Positions 34,069 to 42,405 of a stretch of 64,000 nt of DNA are shown in pieces. Under the pieces are notes generated by a model. That model was given only the letters and a program-made list of their open reading frames with translations, had not been told where the DNA came from and did not search any database. Made by a program: the position numbers and the translations under genes. Source of the stretch: Armatimonadota bacterium (GTDB lineage: Bacteria; Armatimonadota; Zipacnadia; Zipacnadales; JABUFB01); assembly GCA_013314775.1 (NCBI GenBank), contig JABUFB010000008.1, forward strand, positions 661,036 to 725,035. The letters are read 5' to 3'. The number at the start of each line of letters is the position of its first letter. Within the stretch, counting starts at the first letter, position 1.

Positions 34069-36039
34069 ATGGATTCGACCATGCTGCACCGTGATAAGCC
34101 ACGCCAGCGCGGCCTGACAGTGAGCGCCGCACTGGTCGGCGTCGGGCTGATTGCCGCCGGAAGCCTCTGGGTCCAGAAAGTCTCTCTCATCTCCCACACC
34201 TGCCAAGTTTCCGAGGGGACGCCGTCCGTCCCCGCTCTCATGGGACTGATACTGCTTTCAGGGCTGGCGATTCTCCTGCGCCTGAACCCCGGTGCGGCCC
34301 GTCGCGAACTGCTGATCATCTACACCATGATGAGCATCGGCGTGGCGCTGTCCAGCGACAATGTGATGCGCCAGTTGTTCCCGGCTCTCACCTCCATGCG
34401 GTACTTCGCCGGGCCGGAGAACGACTACGCGCTCTTCGCCGAGTACATTCCCCGCTGGCTGGCCGTTGCGGACAATGAAGCGGCGCGGCAGTTTTGCGAG
34501 GGTTCCGACGGCGGCGCAATCCCGTGGGGTGCATGGGCGCTCCCGCTGCTGACCTGGGGCGGGATCTTCGTCGGCTACAGCCTCTGCCTGTATTGTCTGC
34601 TGGCGCTTTTCCGCAAGCCCTGGGCGGACCAGGAGCACCTGTCGTTTCCGCTGGTGCAGCTTGCCATGGACCTCGCCCCGGGCGGGGAACATGGCGCCGG
34701 GCGCAAGCACGTACTGGCACAACCACTGTTCTGGATAGGGTTCGCGGGTGGGTTCGTCTTCAATGCCGTGAACATTGCCCATGCATTCTCGCCCGGCATC
34801 CCGGCAATGGGCGTGGGCTATGACTTCGGCGCACTCTTCACCCAGCAGCCGTGGACGGGCATCCGGCCGTTATACCTCGCCTTCCGCCCCGAAATCCTCG
34901 GCCTGGGTTACCTTGTGCCCGTGGATATCCTTCTCTCATCCTGGTTGTTCTACATCCTGCTGCGGTTCGAGAACTTCTTCGCCCAGTTGATGGGTTACAG
35001 CATCCCGGAGTTCCCCTTTGAAGGGCCCCAGGCTATGGGGGCTTACGCCGGGCTCATGCTTGCGCTGGTTTATATGGCGCGGAATCACCTGGCGCATGTG
35101 GTCAAGGCGGCTGTGGGCGCGGTTGCGGCCGATGATGATGAGGAGGCGGTGCCCTACCGGCTGGCGTTCTGGGGCGGGATGGGGGGACTGGCGGGGATGG
35201 TCCTCCTGTGCAATGCCGCCGGGGTGGGCTTGCCCATCTCAGTGAGTTACATCGCGCTTTCTGCGGTGGCTGCGGTGGTGTACGGCAGGTTGAGGGCCCA
35301 GGCAGGCCTCCCAATCAGCTACATCGTGCCGCGTGAGGAGACCCACCGGTCGGTGATGGCCTTGTGGCGCAGCCCCGGCAGACTTGGGCCGACGGCGCTC
35401 AAGCAGGAGACCAACTTCGCGGTGCTCACCGTGATCGCCCGGATGACCTTCCCGCAACTGGCGGCCTTCGAGATGGAGGGTATGAGGCAGGGCGACCTGG
35501 CGGGAATCCGGCGCGGCGATGTATTCGGCGCAATACTTATCGCGCTGGTGGTCGGGACCGCGATGGGCTACTGGACCCACCTCGCCGCGGCGTACGAGTA
35601 CGGCAACAACATCCTGGACGGCGGAACCACCGTTGGCGGCTGGCGCACCCGACAGTCAGTGATCCAGTATGACCTGCTGCAGGCACGGTACACAGCGCCC
35701 GCAGGGATCAGTATCGGCTCCACGATTGGGCGCATCGCAGGCGTCGTCATCGTTCTCACGCTGGTCTGGCTGCGATCGAGGTTCCTGAGATTCCCGCTGA
35801 ACCCGGTGGGCTATGCAATCGGGACAGCCTACGGCTACCACACCTGGTTCCCGATTTTCTGCGTCTGGCTGGCTAAGTCGCTGATCCTGCGGCTGGGCGG
35901 AGCGCGTCTGTACCGACAGGTCACCCCCATGTTTCTCGGTCTTGCGGTGGGGCACATGCTCACCGCCGGGGGTGTGTGGGGGATCGTGGGCACAATTGAC
36001 GAAGACGTGGGCCGGCGCTATCTGATCTGGTTCACCTGA
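34069..36039 (+). CDS. Polytopic membrane protein (DUF6785-like), putative transporter
   Basis: A 656-residue protein with more than a dozen hydrophobic segments spread over its length (first at about 18-38, last at about 615-640). It has an overall look of oligopeptide-transporter-like (OPT) proteins, and loop blocks such as GYSIPEFPFEGPQAMGAY and FGAILIALVVGTAMGYW. I believe it belongs to the DUF6785 group found in Armatimonadota and planctomycetes, but this is from memory of the pattern. It is divergent from the SGNH esterase gene and may take up the oligosaccharides that the esterase trims (inference). The 3' end overlaps the convergent TIM-barrel gene by eight bases. Confidence 0.75.
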   Translation: MDSTMLHRDKPRQRGLTVSAALVGVGLIAAGSLWVQKVSLISHTCQVSEGTPSVPALMGLILLSGLAILLRLNPGAARRELLIIYTMMSIGVALSSDNVMRQLFPALTSMRYFAGPENDYALFAEYIPRWLAVADNEAARQFCEGSDGGAIPWGAWALPLLTWGGIFVGYSLCLYCLLALFRKPWADQEHLSFPLVQLAMDLAPGGEHGAGRKHVLAQPLFWIGFAGGFVFNAVNIAHAFSPGIPAMGVGYDFGALFTQQPWTGIRPLYLAFRPEILGLGYLVPVDILLSSWLFYILLRFENFFAQLMGYSIPEFPFEGPQAMGAYAGLMLALVYMARNHLAHVVKAAVGAVAADDDEEAVPYRLAFWGGMGGLAGMVLLCNAAGVGLPISVSYIALSAVAAVVYGRLRAQAGLPISYIVPREETHRSVMALWRSPGRLGPTALKQETNFAVLTVIARMTFPQLAAFEMEGMRQGDLAGIRRGDVFGAILIALVVGTAMGYWTHLAAAYEYGNNILDGGTTVGGWRTRQSVIQYDLLQARYTAPAGISIGSTIGRIAGVVIVLTLVWLRSRFLRFPLNPVGYAIGTAYGYHTWFPIFCVWLAKSLILRLGGARLYRQVTPMFLGLAVGHMLTAGGVWGIVGTIDEDVGRRYLIWFT

Positions 36040-37027
36040 TAGCCGAGCGTGGACGAGACGCGCGGGCAGCATGCAAAGCGGCCTGGAGTGGCTCTCGGAT
36101 TGCCGCAAACCCGGGGGCGGCCACGAGGCTGTGGTAGTCGGATAACACCAGCGCATCCGCGCCGACCCGGGCCGCATAGACCACAGTGTCCACGACCCGG
36201 TCTTCCCGGGCAGGACTCGCGGTCAGCCAGAGAGCCGAGGCCTTCTCGTGCGCGTGGGCCAGTCTCCCTTGCCGTTCAACGGCTTCGCGCACAGCATGCT
36301 CCATGTCCCACCCCACCTCCTGCCATGGGACCAAAGAGAACAGTCCGTCGACCCCCGAGCAACTTACCAGTTCCTGCAAGCCGTCGGCCCCGGTGCCACC
36401 CACCTGCCCGAGAGGGGCCGGCGGCGGCATCACGAGCGATCCCAGTTTCCTGTCCACGGACTGGATTGCGGCGGCGGCGGCGAGGATGAACATGAGTACA
36501 CTGTTGCGCCGGAACTCCAGGACTTCATCGGTCAGCTCCCGGGGCATGTCATGGCCGTAGCCGGCATTGAACAGGCGGGCGCAGTAGTGACAGCGGCAAG
36601 CCCACTGGCCCCGGGCGTAGTGAAACGAGGGTTCGTCCCACAAGAAACCGCGGACTTCGAGCAGCCAGGCAAGGGTGCGCATGCTGGAACTGAACCACTC
36701 AAGAAAGCGCGGGTGGTTGGGGCATGCGCGCGGCACCCTTCGACCGCGAGTGTCAACCTGGCAGGTGTCGGGATGAGTGGTAATGTAGAGGCTTTCGACG
36801 GAGGCGTCGGGATCCAGAAAGCGGCCATACCCATAGGGGACGGCGTAGGGCTCCAGACCATCGCTTCGCGCCCGGCGCACAAAAGCAGCGATATCCTCCA
36901 CGTGCCAGCGCACTTCGTCCTCGAAGCACACCACGAAGACCCCGCTGAACCCGAGGTCTCGCAGGAGACGGGTGTCCACCCGTCTGAGGCCCTGCACTCC
37001 GCTCGTGACCGCAATGCCGACGTTCAT
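36032..37027 (-). CDS. Cytosolic TIM-barrel glycosidase-like protein of unknown function
   Basis: 331 residues, no signal peptide. The barrel-like features are LRDLGFSGVFVVCFEDE, RRARSDGLEPYAVPYGYG, GFLWDEPSFHYARG (plausible Asp-Glu catalytic pair) and WACRCHYCARLFN. The CxCxxC after a catalytic-like motif is the same arrangement seen in the secreted GHL-like protein at 15545. I therefore place it near the hypothetical glycosyl-hydrolase-like families. It lies 86 bp downstream of the methyltransferase gene on the same strand and overlaps the membrane protein gene by eight bases. Confidence 0.7.
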   Translation of the reverse strand: MNVGIAVTSGVQGLRRVDTRLLRDLGFSGVFVVCFEDEVRWHVEDIAAFVRRARSDGLEPYAVPYGYGRFLDPDASVESLYITTHPDTCQVDTRGRRVPRACPNHPRFLEWFSSSMRTLAWLLEVRGFLWDEPSFHYARGQWACRCHYCARLFNAGYGHDMPRELTDEVLEFRRNSVLMFILAAAAAIQSVDRKLGSLVMPPPAPLGQVGGTGADGLQELVSCSGVDGLFSLVPWQEVGWDMEHAVREAVERQGRLAHAHEKASALWLTASPAREDRVVDTVVYAARVGADALVLSDYHSLVAAPGFAAIREPLQAALHAARASRPRSAIR

Positions 37028-37113
37028 GGGCTGCTCCCGCCATCCGAACAGTCAGTCTGCTCGCAAGATGCCGGCGTCGATTTGCGCATCTGAAGTGCTG
37101 CGACGGTGGCGCG

Positions 37114-37908
37114 TTAGCTGGCCGCGCCCGTCTCCGCTGCCGTGTTGGCCTGCACGGACTGTTCCGCTTCCGACTCATCAGGCGCCCGCAGGACCACCAC
37201 CACCGTTGTGCCGCACGGGAAACCTGCCCGAGTTACCCACCAGGTCTCCAGGTCATGCAGCCAGATGAGGATTCGGTTCGCCCAGGGCGGCAGGGACATC
37301 AGTTGCGTGTGTGGCTTGCCCATGGGCCGCAGACGCAACCGCGACAGAATACGGAATACTACGACAATCGGGAACACAAGGCTCACCGCATAGGTAAGTT
37401 TCACCAGATGTGCGCCGTTGGCCTCCACGATTCTGCGAATGTCCGACGCCGAGTACCGACGGAGGTGAGAGATCGCCTCGTCATGTTCGCTCCAAAGCCA
37501 CTGGTAGGCGGGTACGGTGATGATGATGACGCCGCCAGGGCGAGCCACACGCACCATCTCCGCGAGACCGGCGGCGTCATTCTCCATGTGCTCCAAGAGG
37601 TCGCAGCCGAGGACAACGTCCGCGGCGCCGTCCCGGAAGGGCAGGGCTTCAGCAAGGCATCGGGCGAGGTCTTTGTGCCCGCGAGACCGGCAGAAGCCCA
37701 GGGCGTCCTCGGAGAGGTCGGCTCCCGCCAGGTCCCCAAGGCCGGCAAGTGCGTCCAGGGTCCCACCGGTGCCGCACCCCACATCGAGAATGCGCCGGGC
37801 ACCCGGAGCGTACCTATCAACAAGCGCCCGGATGAGCCTTCGTCTGCCCACGAACCACCAGTAGTGGTCCTCTGCTTCGTACATGCGCAGCAGTTCTTCG
37901 TACCGCAT
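37114..37908 (-). CDS. Class I SAM-dependent methyltransferase with C-terminal membrane-like segment
   Basis: Motif I ILDVGCGTGGT (about 41-51), AGADLSEDAL, and VVLGCDLLEHMEND are the classical methyltransferase blocks. The YEAEDHYWWFVGRRRL opening and HDEAISHLRRYSASDIRRIVE are typical of methyltransferases working on polyprenol-linked or cell-surface glycans. A hydrophobic patch (about 170-190, AVSLVFPIVVVFRIL) may anchor it to the membrane. 264 residues. Substrate unknown. Divergent from lexA across 144 bp. Confidence 0.85.
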   Translation of the reverse strand: MRYEELLRMYEAEDHYWWFVGRRRLIRALVDRYAPGARRILDVGCGTGGTLDALAGLGDLAGADLSEDALGFCRSRGHKDLARCLAEALPFRDGAADVVLGCDLLEHMENDAAGLAEMVRVARPGGVIIITVPAYQWLWSEHDEAISHLRRYSASDIRRIVEANGAHLVKLTYAVSLVFPIVVVFRILSRLRLRPMGKPHTQLMSLPPWANRILIWLHDLETWWVTRAGFPCGTTVVVVLRAPDESEAEQSVQANTAAETGAAS

Positions 37909-37969
37909 GGTGGGTCGGAACCAGTCCTTCAGGCACCCTCGCGTGCCCTTGAATCCGAACAGGTATTAT

Positions 37970-37983
37970 CGAACTTTCGTTTG
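37970..37983 (+). promoter_or_regulatory. SOS box (LexA operator), Gram-positive type
   Basis: CGAAC-TTTC-GTTTG fits the CGAAC-N4-GTTYG consensus of Bacillus/actinobacterial LexA operators. It abuts and overlaps the -35 element of the lexA promoter, consistent with self-repression; it may also affect the divergent methyltransferase gene. Confidence 0.75.
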
Positions 37984-38009
37984 ACAGAGTTCAGACCTGT
38001 TGCTAATAT
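37981..38009 (+). promoter_or_regulatory. Consensus sigma70 promoter of lexA
   Basis: TTGACA (37981-37986) and TAATAT (38004-38009) with exactly 17 bases between them. The SOS box ends inside the -35, so LexA binding should block polymerase. Confidence 0.8.
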
Positions 38010-38052
38010 AAGAACAGACGTGCGACCAATCAGTGAAGACGGGGGTCGAAAG

Positions 38053-38676
38053 ATGGTCGAGAAGCCTCTGTCCAAACGCCGGCGAGACATTCTCGAGTTC
38101 ATCAGTTCCACCATCAAGGACCGCGGTTACCCGCCGACGGTGCGCGAGATCGGCGACGCAGTAGGGCTCAAGAGCAGCAGCACAGTGCATTTCCACCTGA
38201 ACGTGCTGCAGAAAATGGGGCTTATCGAGCGCGATGGCTCTCTGACCCGCGCAATCCGGCCCCGCGACGCGGATACAGAGCCATCTACCCGCCCATCCAG
38301 GGGCGTCCGGTACGTTCCGCTGGTTGGCAAGGTGGCTGCCGGGCAGCCGATCTTTGCGGCCGAGAACATCGAGGACAGTCTTACGCTTCCTGCCGAGCTG
38401 TTCCCGGATGGGGAGCTGTTCATGCTCGAGGTCAAGGGCAGCAGCATGGTCGATGCGGGCATCCTGGACGGCGACCTTCTCGTGGTGCAGCGCCAGGAGA
38501 CCGCTCAGAACGGCGACATCGTGGTCGCGCTCGTGGAGGACGAGGCCACGGTCAAGCGGTTCTTCCGGCACAATGGTGATATTGAGCTGCGACCCGAGAA
38601 CAGCCAGATGGAGTCGATCTTCGTCAAACAGGTGGCTATCCTGGGCAGGGTCCGGGGCGTGGTTCGCTCTTTCTGA
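38053..38676 (+). CDS. lexA: LexA repressor
   Basis: SOS repressor that cleaves itself when RecA filaments form. 207 residues from ATG at 38053 (GGGGGT upstream); the long upstream extension of the frame is not coding. The N-terminal winged helix (GYPPTVREIGDAVGLKSSSTVHFHL, about 25-50) is followed by the cleavage site Ala96-Gly97 (VAAGQP), Ser131 (GSSMVDAGILDGD) and Lys168 (EATVKRF), which form the Ser-Lys dyad. The upstream SOS box shows autoregulation. In the same window, recO would be a candidate SOS-related partner, but no SOS box was seen before it. Confidence 0.96.
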   Translation: MVEKPLSKRRRDILEFISSTIKDRGYPPTVREIGDAVGLKSSSTVHFHLNVLQKMGLIERDGSLTRAIRPRDADTEPSTRPSRGVRYVPLVGKVAAGQPIFAAENIEDSLTLPAELFPDGELFMLEVKGSSMVDAGILDGDLLVVQRQETAQNGDIVVALVEDEATVKRFFRHNGDIELRPENSQMESIFVKQVAILGRVRGVVRSF

Positions 38677-38690
38677 GCGCCGCACGAGCA

Positions 38691-40028
38691 TTAGCCGTTC
38701 TCCACCTCAAGGACGCGGATAACGAGCACGGTGCGGTCGTCGCGCCCGGTGTCGGAACTGAAGCGCCGGGTCGCGTCGATGATGCGTTGTGCAAGGCCGT
38801 GTGCGTTCTCGTGCGGGTTGGCGTCAACGACCCGCACGATCCCCTCAATCCCGAACTCCTCTCGGGCCCGGTTGCGGGCCTCCGTAATCCCATCAGTGTA
38901 GCAGATCAGCACATCCCCCGGGTGAATGGTGACCACCTGCTGCGTGTACCTCGGTGTCCGTGTGGCGCCGATTACGATTCCACCCGTGGAAAGCTCCTGA
39001 TAGCGGCCGGGAACGCCCAGGTGCATCAGCAGGGGAGGAAGATGGCCGCAGTTGACGAATGTTAGCTCGTGAGTCGTGCAGTCCAGCATCCCGATGAACA
39101 GCGCGGCGTATGATGTCGGCTGCAGCGCATCGTACGCGTCCCGGTTCACCTCGGTGGCGATGTCGGCGGGCGACAGGCCCCGTGTCACGGCCGCGCGCAT
39201 ATGTGAGTGAACCAGAGACAGGTGGACCAGACCGTAGACGCTCTTGCCGGGCATGTCGCCGACACAGACAAGAAGCCGGTTGCCGTCAAGGGGCAGCAGG
39301 TCGTACAGGTCTCCCCCCACCGTTCGGGCCGGTTGGAACTGCACGCCGATATCCAGTCCTTGCACCTGTGGGATGCAGTCGGGAAGCATTCGGTCCTGCA
39401 AGCGTCGGGCCATGGCCATGTCGTGCTCCAGCTGCCCGGCCCGCATGAACTCGCGGTCACGCGCCATGACGATGTACGACGCTGCGACGGCGACCATCAG
39501 CATCGGCACAGTCTGGCCCTCGGTGAGCACCAGCCACAGGAAAGGCGGACCCGCGCCGGGGCCGGCTGTCTGCAGCAGGTCGAGACGGAAGACACCATCG
39601 AGGATACTCGACAACAGCGCAACAACCAGTGCGCCAGTGCGGCGGAACCAGATGGCGGCGACCATGATGATCAGATAATACACGGCGGCGATCCATTCGC
39701 GCTGCGGAACCGACGGCGGGAAGCTGGCAATGGCAGCGGCGACCAGCAGCATGTCGATGGTCAGAGCTATCGGGCGCCTGAGTGGGAGCGCGAAATCCCA
39801 CAGGTATGACGCGAACAGTCCGATGCTGAAAATGGAGGCGATGGGCGGCAGCAACGCGACCACCAACTGTGTCACAGTCGGTAGCCCGACGGGTGACTGC
39901 CGGAAACTGGGGGTAAGAGCGAAGGCGATGATGAATGCAGTGCGCATCAGGGCAACCGCCACGTCGGACTCGTCCGTCGCGGATCCCGCATCGGGGGTCG
40001 TCGTGGTATGACCGGGGCGCAATCTCAA
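38691..40028 (-). CDS. Membrane-anchored SpoIIE/RsbU-type protein phosphatase (PP2C-like)
   Basis: 445 residues from a TTG at 40028, nine bases after GGGAGG; an ATG near residue 28 is an alternative. The N-terminal ~170 residues contain about five or six hydrophobic segments (FIIAFALTPSF, LLPPIASIFSIGLFASYLW). A short helical linker (MAMARRLQDRMLP) joins the PPM/SpoIIE domain, with metal-binding Asp in TVGGDLYDLL, GDMPGKSVYGLVH, CYTDGITEAR and GRDDRTVLV. Likely dephosphorylates an anti-sigma-factor antagonist in response to an envelope signal. No partner switch genes are visible nearby. Divergent from pcm. Confidence 0.9.
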   Translation of the reverse strand: MRLRPGHTTTTPDAGSATDESDVAVALMRTAFIIAFALTPSFRQSPVGLPTVTQLVVALLPPIASIFSIGLFASYLWDFALPLRRPIALTIDMLLVAAAIASFPPSVPQREWIAAVYYLIIMVAAIWFRRTGALVVALLSSILDGVFRLDLLQTAGPGAGPPFLWLVLTEGQTVPMLMVAVAASYIVMARDREFMRAGQLEHDMAMARRLQDRMLPDCIPQVQGLDIGVQFQPARTVGGDLYDLLPLDGNRLLVCVGDMPGKSVYGLVHLSLVHSHMRAAVTRGLSPADIATEVNRDAYDALQPTSYAALFIGMLDCTTHELTFVNCGHLPPLLMHLGVPGRYQELSTGGIVIGATRTPRYTQQVVTIHPGDVLICYTDGITEARNRAREEFGIEGIVRVVDANPHENAHGLAQRIIDATRRFSSDTGRDDRTVLVIRVLEVENG

Positions 40029-40163
40029 CGGCTCTCACCTCCCTTTGCCCGGAGCATCGGATAACGCGGGGACGAGTACTCTATTCACCCCGAACCCGCC
40101 GGAGACCTCCGGGGTTCCCGGCGTATCGATTGCTCCAACTCGAGGCGCGACAGGTGATCCGTC

Positions 40164-40823
40164 GTGGACAAGGAACGCGGATACGAAAGCCTTCGGCAAG
40201 ACATGGTCGCAACGCAGCTTGAGGCGCGAGGAATCACGGATCGGCGCGTCCTTCAAGCCATGCTCGAAGTCCCGCGACACGAGTTCGTCCCAGCCAACAT
40301 CCGGGATATTGCATACACGGCCCAGGCCCTGGCTATCGGCCATGGCCAGACCATCTCCCAGCCCTACATGGTTGGGCTGATGTGCCAGTTGCTTGAGGTC
40401 GAGCCCCATCACCGGGTCCTTGAAGTGGGTGCCGGGTCCGGCTATCAGGCGGCGCTTCTGGGCCAACTGGCATCCGAAGTGTACTCGGTGGAGCTTGTGC
40501 CGGCGTTGGCCGATGCGGCCGCGCGGCTTGTGAAGCGGTTAGGGTACGAAAACGTGCATATCATCGCGGGCGACGGAACGGTGGGGCTGCCCGAGAAGGC
40601 GCCTTTCGACCGCATCATTGTGGCGGCGGCGGCGCCGGACATCCCGCCTCCACTGATCGAACAACTGGTGCTTGGCGGGCGGCTGATCGCACCCGTGGGC
40701 GACCGCTTCCTGCAGAAACTCGTGATCCTGACCCGGACTGCCGACGGCGTACAGTCACGGGACAGCATCGCTTGCGTTTTCGTACCATTGCTCGGGCGAC
40801 ACGGCTGGAGCACTGCAGACTGA
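40164..40823 (+). CDS. pcm: Protein-L-isoaspartate O-methyltransferase
   Basis: Repairs isoaspartyl damage by methylating the abnormal carboxyl. GTG start 40164 with an AGGTGAT site. 219 residues with LEVPRHEFVP, GHGQTISQPYMV (substrate loop), SAM motif VLEVGAGSGYQAALLG, and FDRIIVAAAAPDIPPPLIEQL, all typical of PCMT. First gene of a probable operon with the isomerase-like, PHP and TPR genes that follow closely (21, 4 and overlapping). Confidence 0.94.
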   Translation: MDKERGYESLRQDMVATQLEARGITDRRVLQAMLEVPRHEFVPANIRDIAYTAQALAIGHGQTISQPYMVGLMCQLLEVEPHHRVLEVGAGSGYQAALLGQLASEVYSVELVPALADAAARLVKRLGYENVHIIAGDGTVGLPEKAPFDRIIVAAAAPDIPPPLIEQLVLGGRLIAPVGDRFLQKLVILTRTADGVQSRDSIACVFVPLLGRHGWSTAD

Positions 40824-40844
40824 GCGAGAGGACAACTGCGCGTC

Positions 40845-41630
40845 ATGCCGAAGAACAGGTTCGGGTTCCGCACCGCCGGGTTCCGCGATTGGAGCTTCAG
40901 GCGGGCTGTGCAAGCCATCGCTGATGTCGGTTACTCCGGTGTTGAGGTCTGCCTGGAACACCCTGAGTGCCGGCCGGAAAAGTTGGACGAGAAAGCTGCC
41001 GGCGGAATCGTCCAGGTGCTCGCGGACTGCGGCTTATCCTGTGCGTCGGTGAGTTACCACGGTGATTTCGAACCGCCGCAGGAGCGGGCCGACAATCAGC
41101 TCAGGTCGCTGCAGCTCACGCCGGCCCTTGGGTCGGACGTACTGATCCTGAATGCGGAGAAGGCAGAGCCGGAGCGCCTGCGGGCCCAGTGGGACGATCT
41201 GAAACGCCGCCTGGAGCATCTGTTGCCGGAGGCCGAGAAGTCGGGCACGCGGATCGCGCTTGAGCCCGAGCCCGGCCACTTCCTGCACTCGTCCGCGGAC
41301 ATGACGAGGCTAATCGCCGAAGTCGAGCATCCGCTGCTGGCCGTGAATCTCGACGTGGGCCATGCGTACCTCACCGACGACGATCTCGGAGCCGCTATCT
41401 GTGAACTCGGCGACCGGATTGCTCACACCCACATCGAGGGAATGCCGGCGGGGGAGCACCGCCATCTCGTGCCCGGCGAGGGCGACCTGGACCTGACCGA
41501 GGTCAAGGCGGCGCTGGACTCGATCGGATATGACGGGTGGCTGACGGTTGATCTGTTCAGGATCGGCGAAGATCCGGAGGGGTTCGCACGCCGCAGTCTT
41601 GCGGCGCTCCAGTCTATTTTCGGCGGGTGA
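40845..41630 (+). CDS. Sugar-phosphate isomerase/epimerase-like TIM barrel (AP endonuclease 2 family)
   Basis: 261 residues with the xylose-isomerase-like barrel: IADVGYSGVEVCLEHP near the N-terminus, LEPEPGHFL, LLAVNLDVGHAYLT, RIAHTHIEGMPAGEHRH and DGWLTVDLF at the end. The Glu, Asp and His positions suit a divalent-metal site. Enzymes of this superfamily interconvert keto and aldo sugars or inositol derivatives; the substrate is not determined. Starts 21 bp after pcm and lies four bases before the PHP gene, so it is likely co-transcribed. Confidence 0.88.
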   Translation: MPKNRFGFRTAGFRDWSFRRAVQAIADVGYSGVEVCLEHPECRPEKLDEKAAGGIVQVLADCGLSCASVSYHGDFEPPQERADNQLRSLQLTPALGSDVLILNAEKAEPERLRAQWDDLKRRLEHLLPEAEKSGTRIALEPEPGHFLHSSADMTRLIAEVEHPLLAVNLDVGHAYLTDDDLGAAICELGDRIAHTHIEGMPAGEHRHLVPGEGDLDLTEVKAALDSIGYDGWLTVDLFRIGEDPEGFARRSLAALQSIFGG

Positions 41631-41634
41631 CGCC

Positions 41635-42405
41635 ATGGCGAGCCTGCCCTACGATGCCCACGTGCACACATCCCTCGGCCGGGGTTCGAGTAGCCCGGAG
41701 GAAGTGGTGCGCGCCGCCGAAGCGGCCAGCCTGCAATGCGTGGGACTGGGCGACATCTGCGACGTGCAGACTTCTCCGGACGAAATCGCCCGGCGCATGG
41801 ACCACGCTCGGTGGCTGAACGCCCACAGTCCGGTGTTGGTGGTCGGGGCGGTTGAGGCCGTTATCCTGAACCCTGACGGCGCACTCACCGTCTCACAGGA
41901 GGACGCGACCGGGGCGACTATTGTCTTCGCGGGCATCGGCGAGCGCACACGCGGAATCGGCGACGAACCGCCTGCAAGCCCCAGGCGCTATGCGGACAAC
42001 GTGATTGCAGCCACCTGCAATGCGGCGGAGAACCCCCTTGTGGACGTGATCGCGCACCCCTTCACTCTCGGGCGGTTCGAAGCGGTTCTTACCCCTGGGC
42101 AATTCGCAGGCCACAACGTCCGCCGAGTAGCACGCACACTGTTCGAGCACAACGTCGCATTCGAGATCAGCAACCAGGCCTATGCGTCGTATCCGCAGAT
42201 GACCGTGGAGGAGTTCACGCAGGAGTATGTTCGCCTTCTCAGGCTATTCGCGGAAGAAGGTGTGAAGTTTGTGGTAAGCAGCGAGGCCCAGTGCGCGGGG
42301 GCCGTCGGCAACCTTCGGTTCTGCCGGGTGCTGATGATTGAGGCCGGCATCGGGCTATCGCAACTGGTAGACCTGGAGCGGATGGCACAGGTGAGGGAGA
42401 GCTGA
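41635..42405 (+). CDS. PHP-domain metal-dependent phosphoesterase-like protein
   Basis: 256 residues from ATG at 41635, four bases after the previous stop. The PHP signature is present: DAHVHTSLGRG with paired His near the N-terminus, VGLGDICDVQ, VVGAVEAVIL and VIAHPFTLGR; the last His ligand region is at SSEAQC. PHP enzymes hydrolyse phosphoesters such as histidinol-phosphate or nucleotides. The TGATG overlap with the following TPR gene implies translational coupling. Confidence 0.85.
   Translation: MASLPYDAHVHTSLGRGSSSPEEVVRAAEAASLQCVGLGDICDVQTSPDEIARRMDHARWLNAHSPVLVVGAVEAVILNPDGALTVSQEDATGATIVFAGIGERTRGIGDEPPASPRRYADNVIAATCNAAENPLVDVIAHPFTLGRFEAVLTPGQFAGHNVRRVARTLFEHNVAFEISNQAYASYPQMTVEEFTQEYVRLLRLFAEEGVKFVVSSEAQCAGAVGNLRFCRVLMIEAGIGLSQLVDLERMAQVRES

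Noticed and set aside
37255..38052. Long upstream extension of the lexA frame
   Set aside because: Antisense to the methyltransferase and covers the lexA promoter and SOS box; LexA proper starts at 38053.
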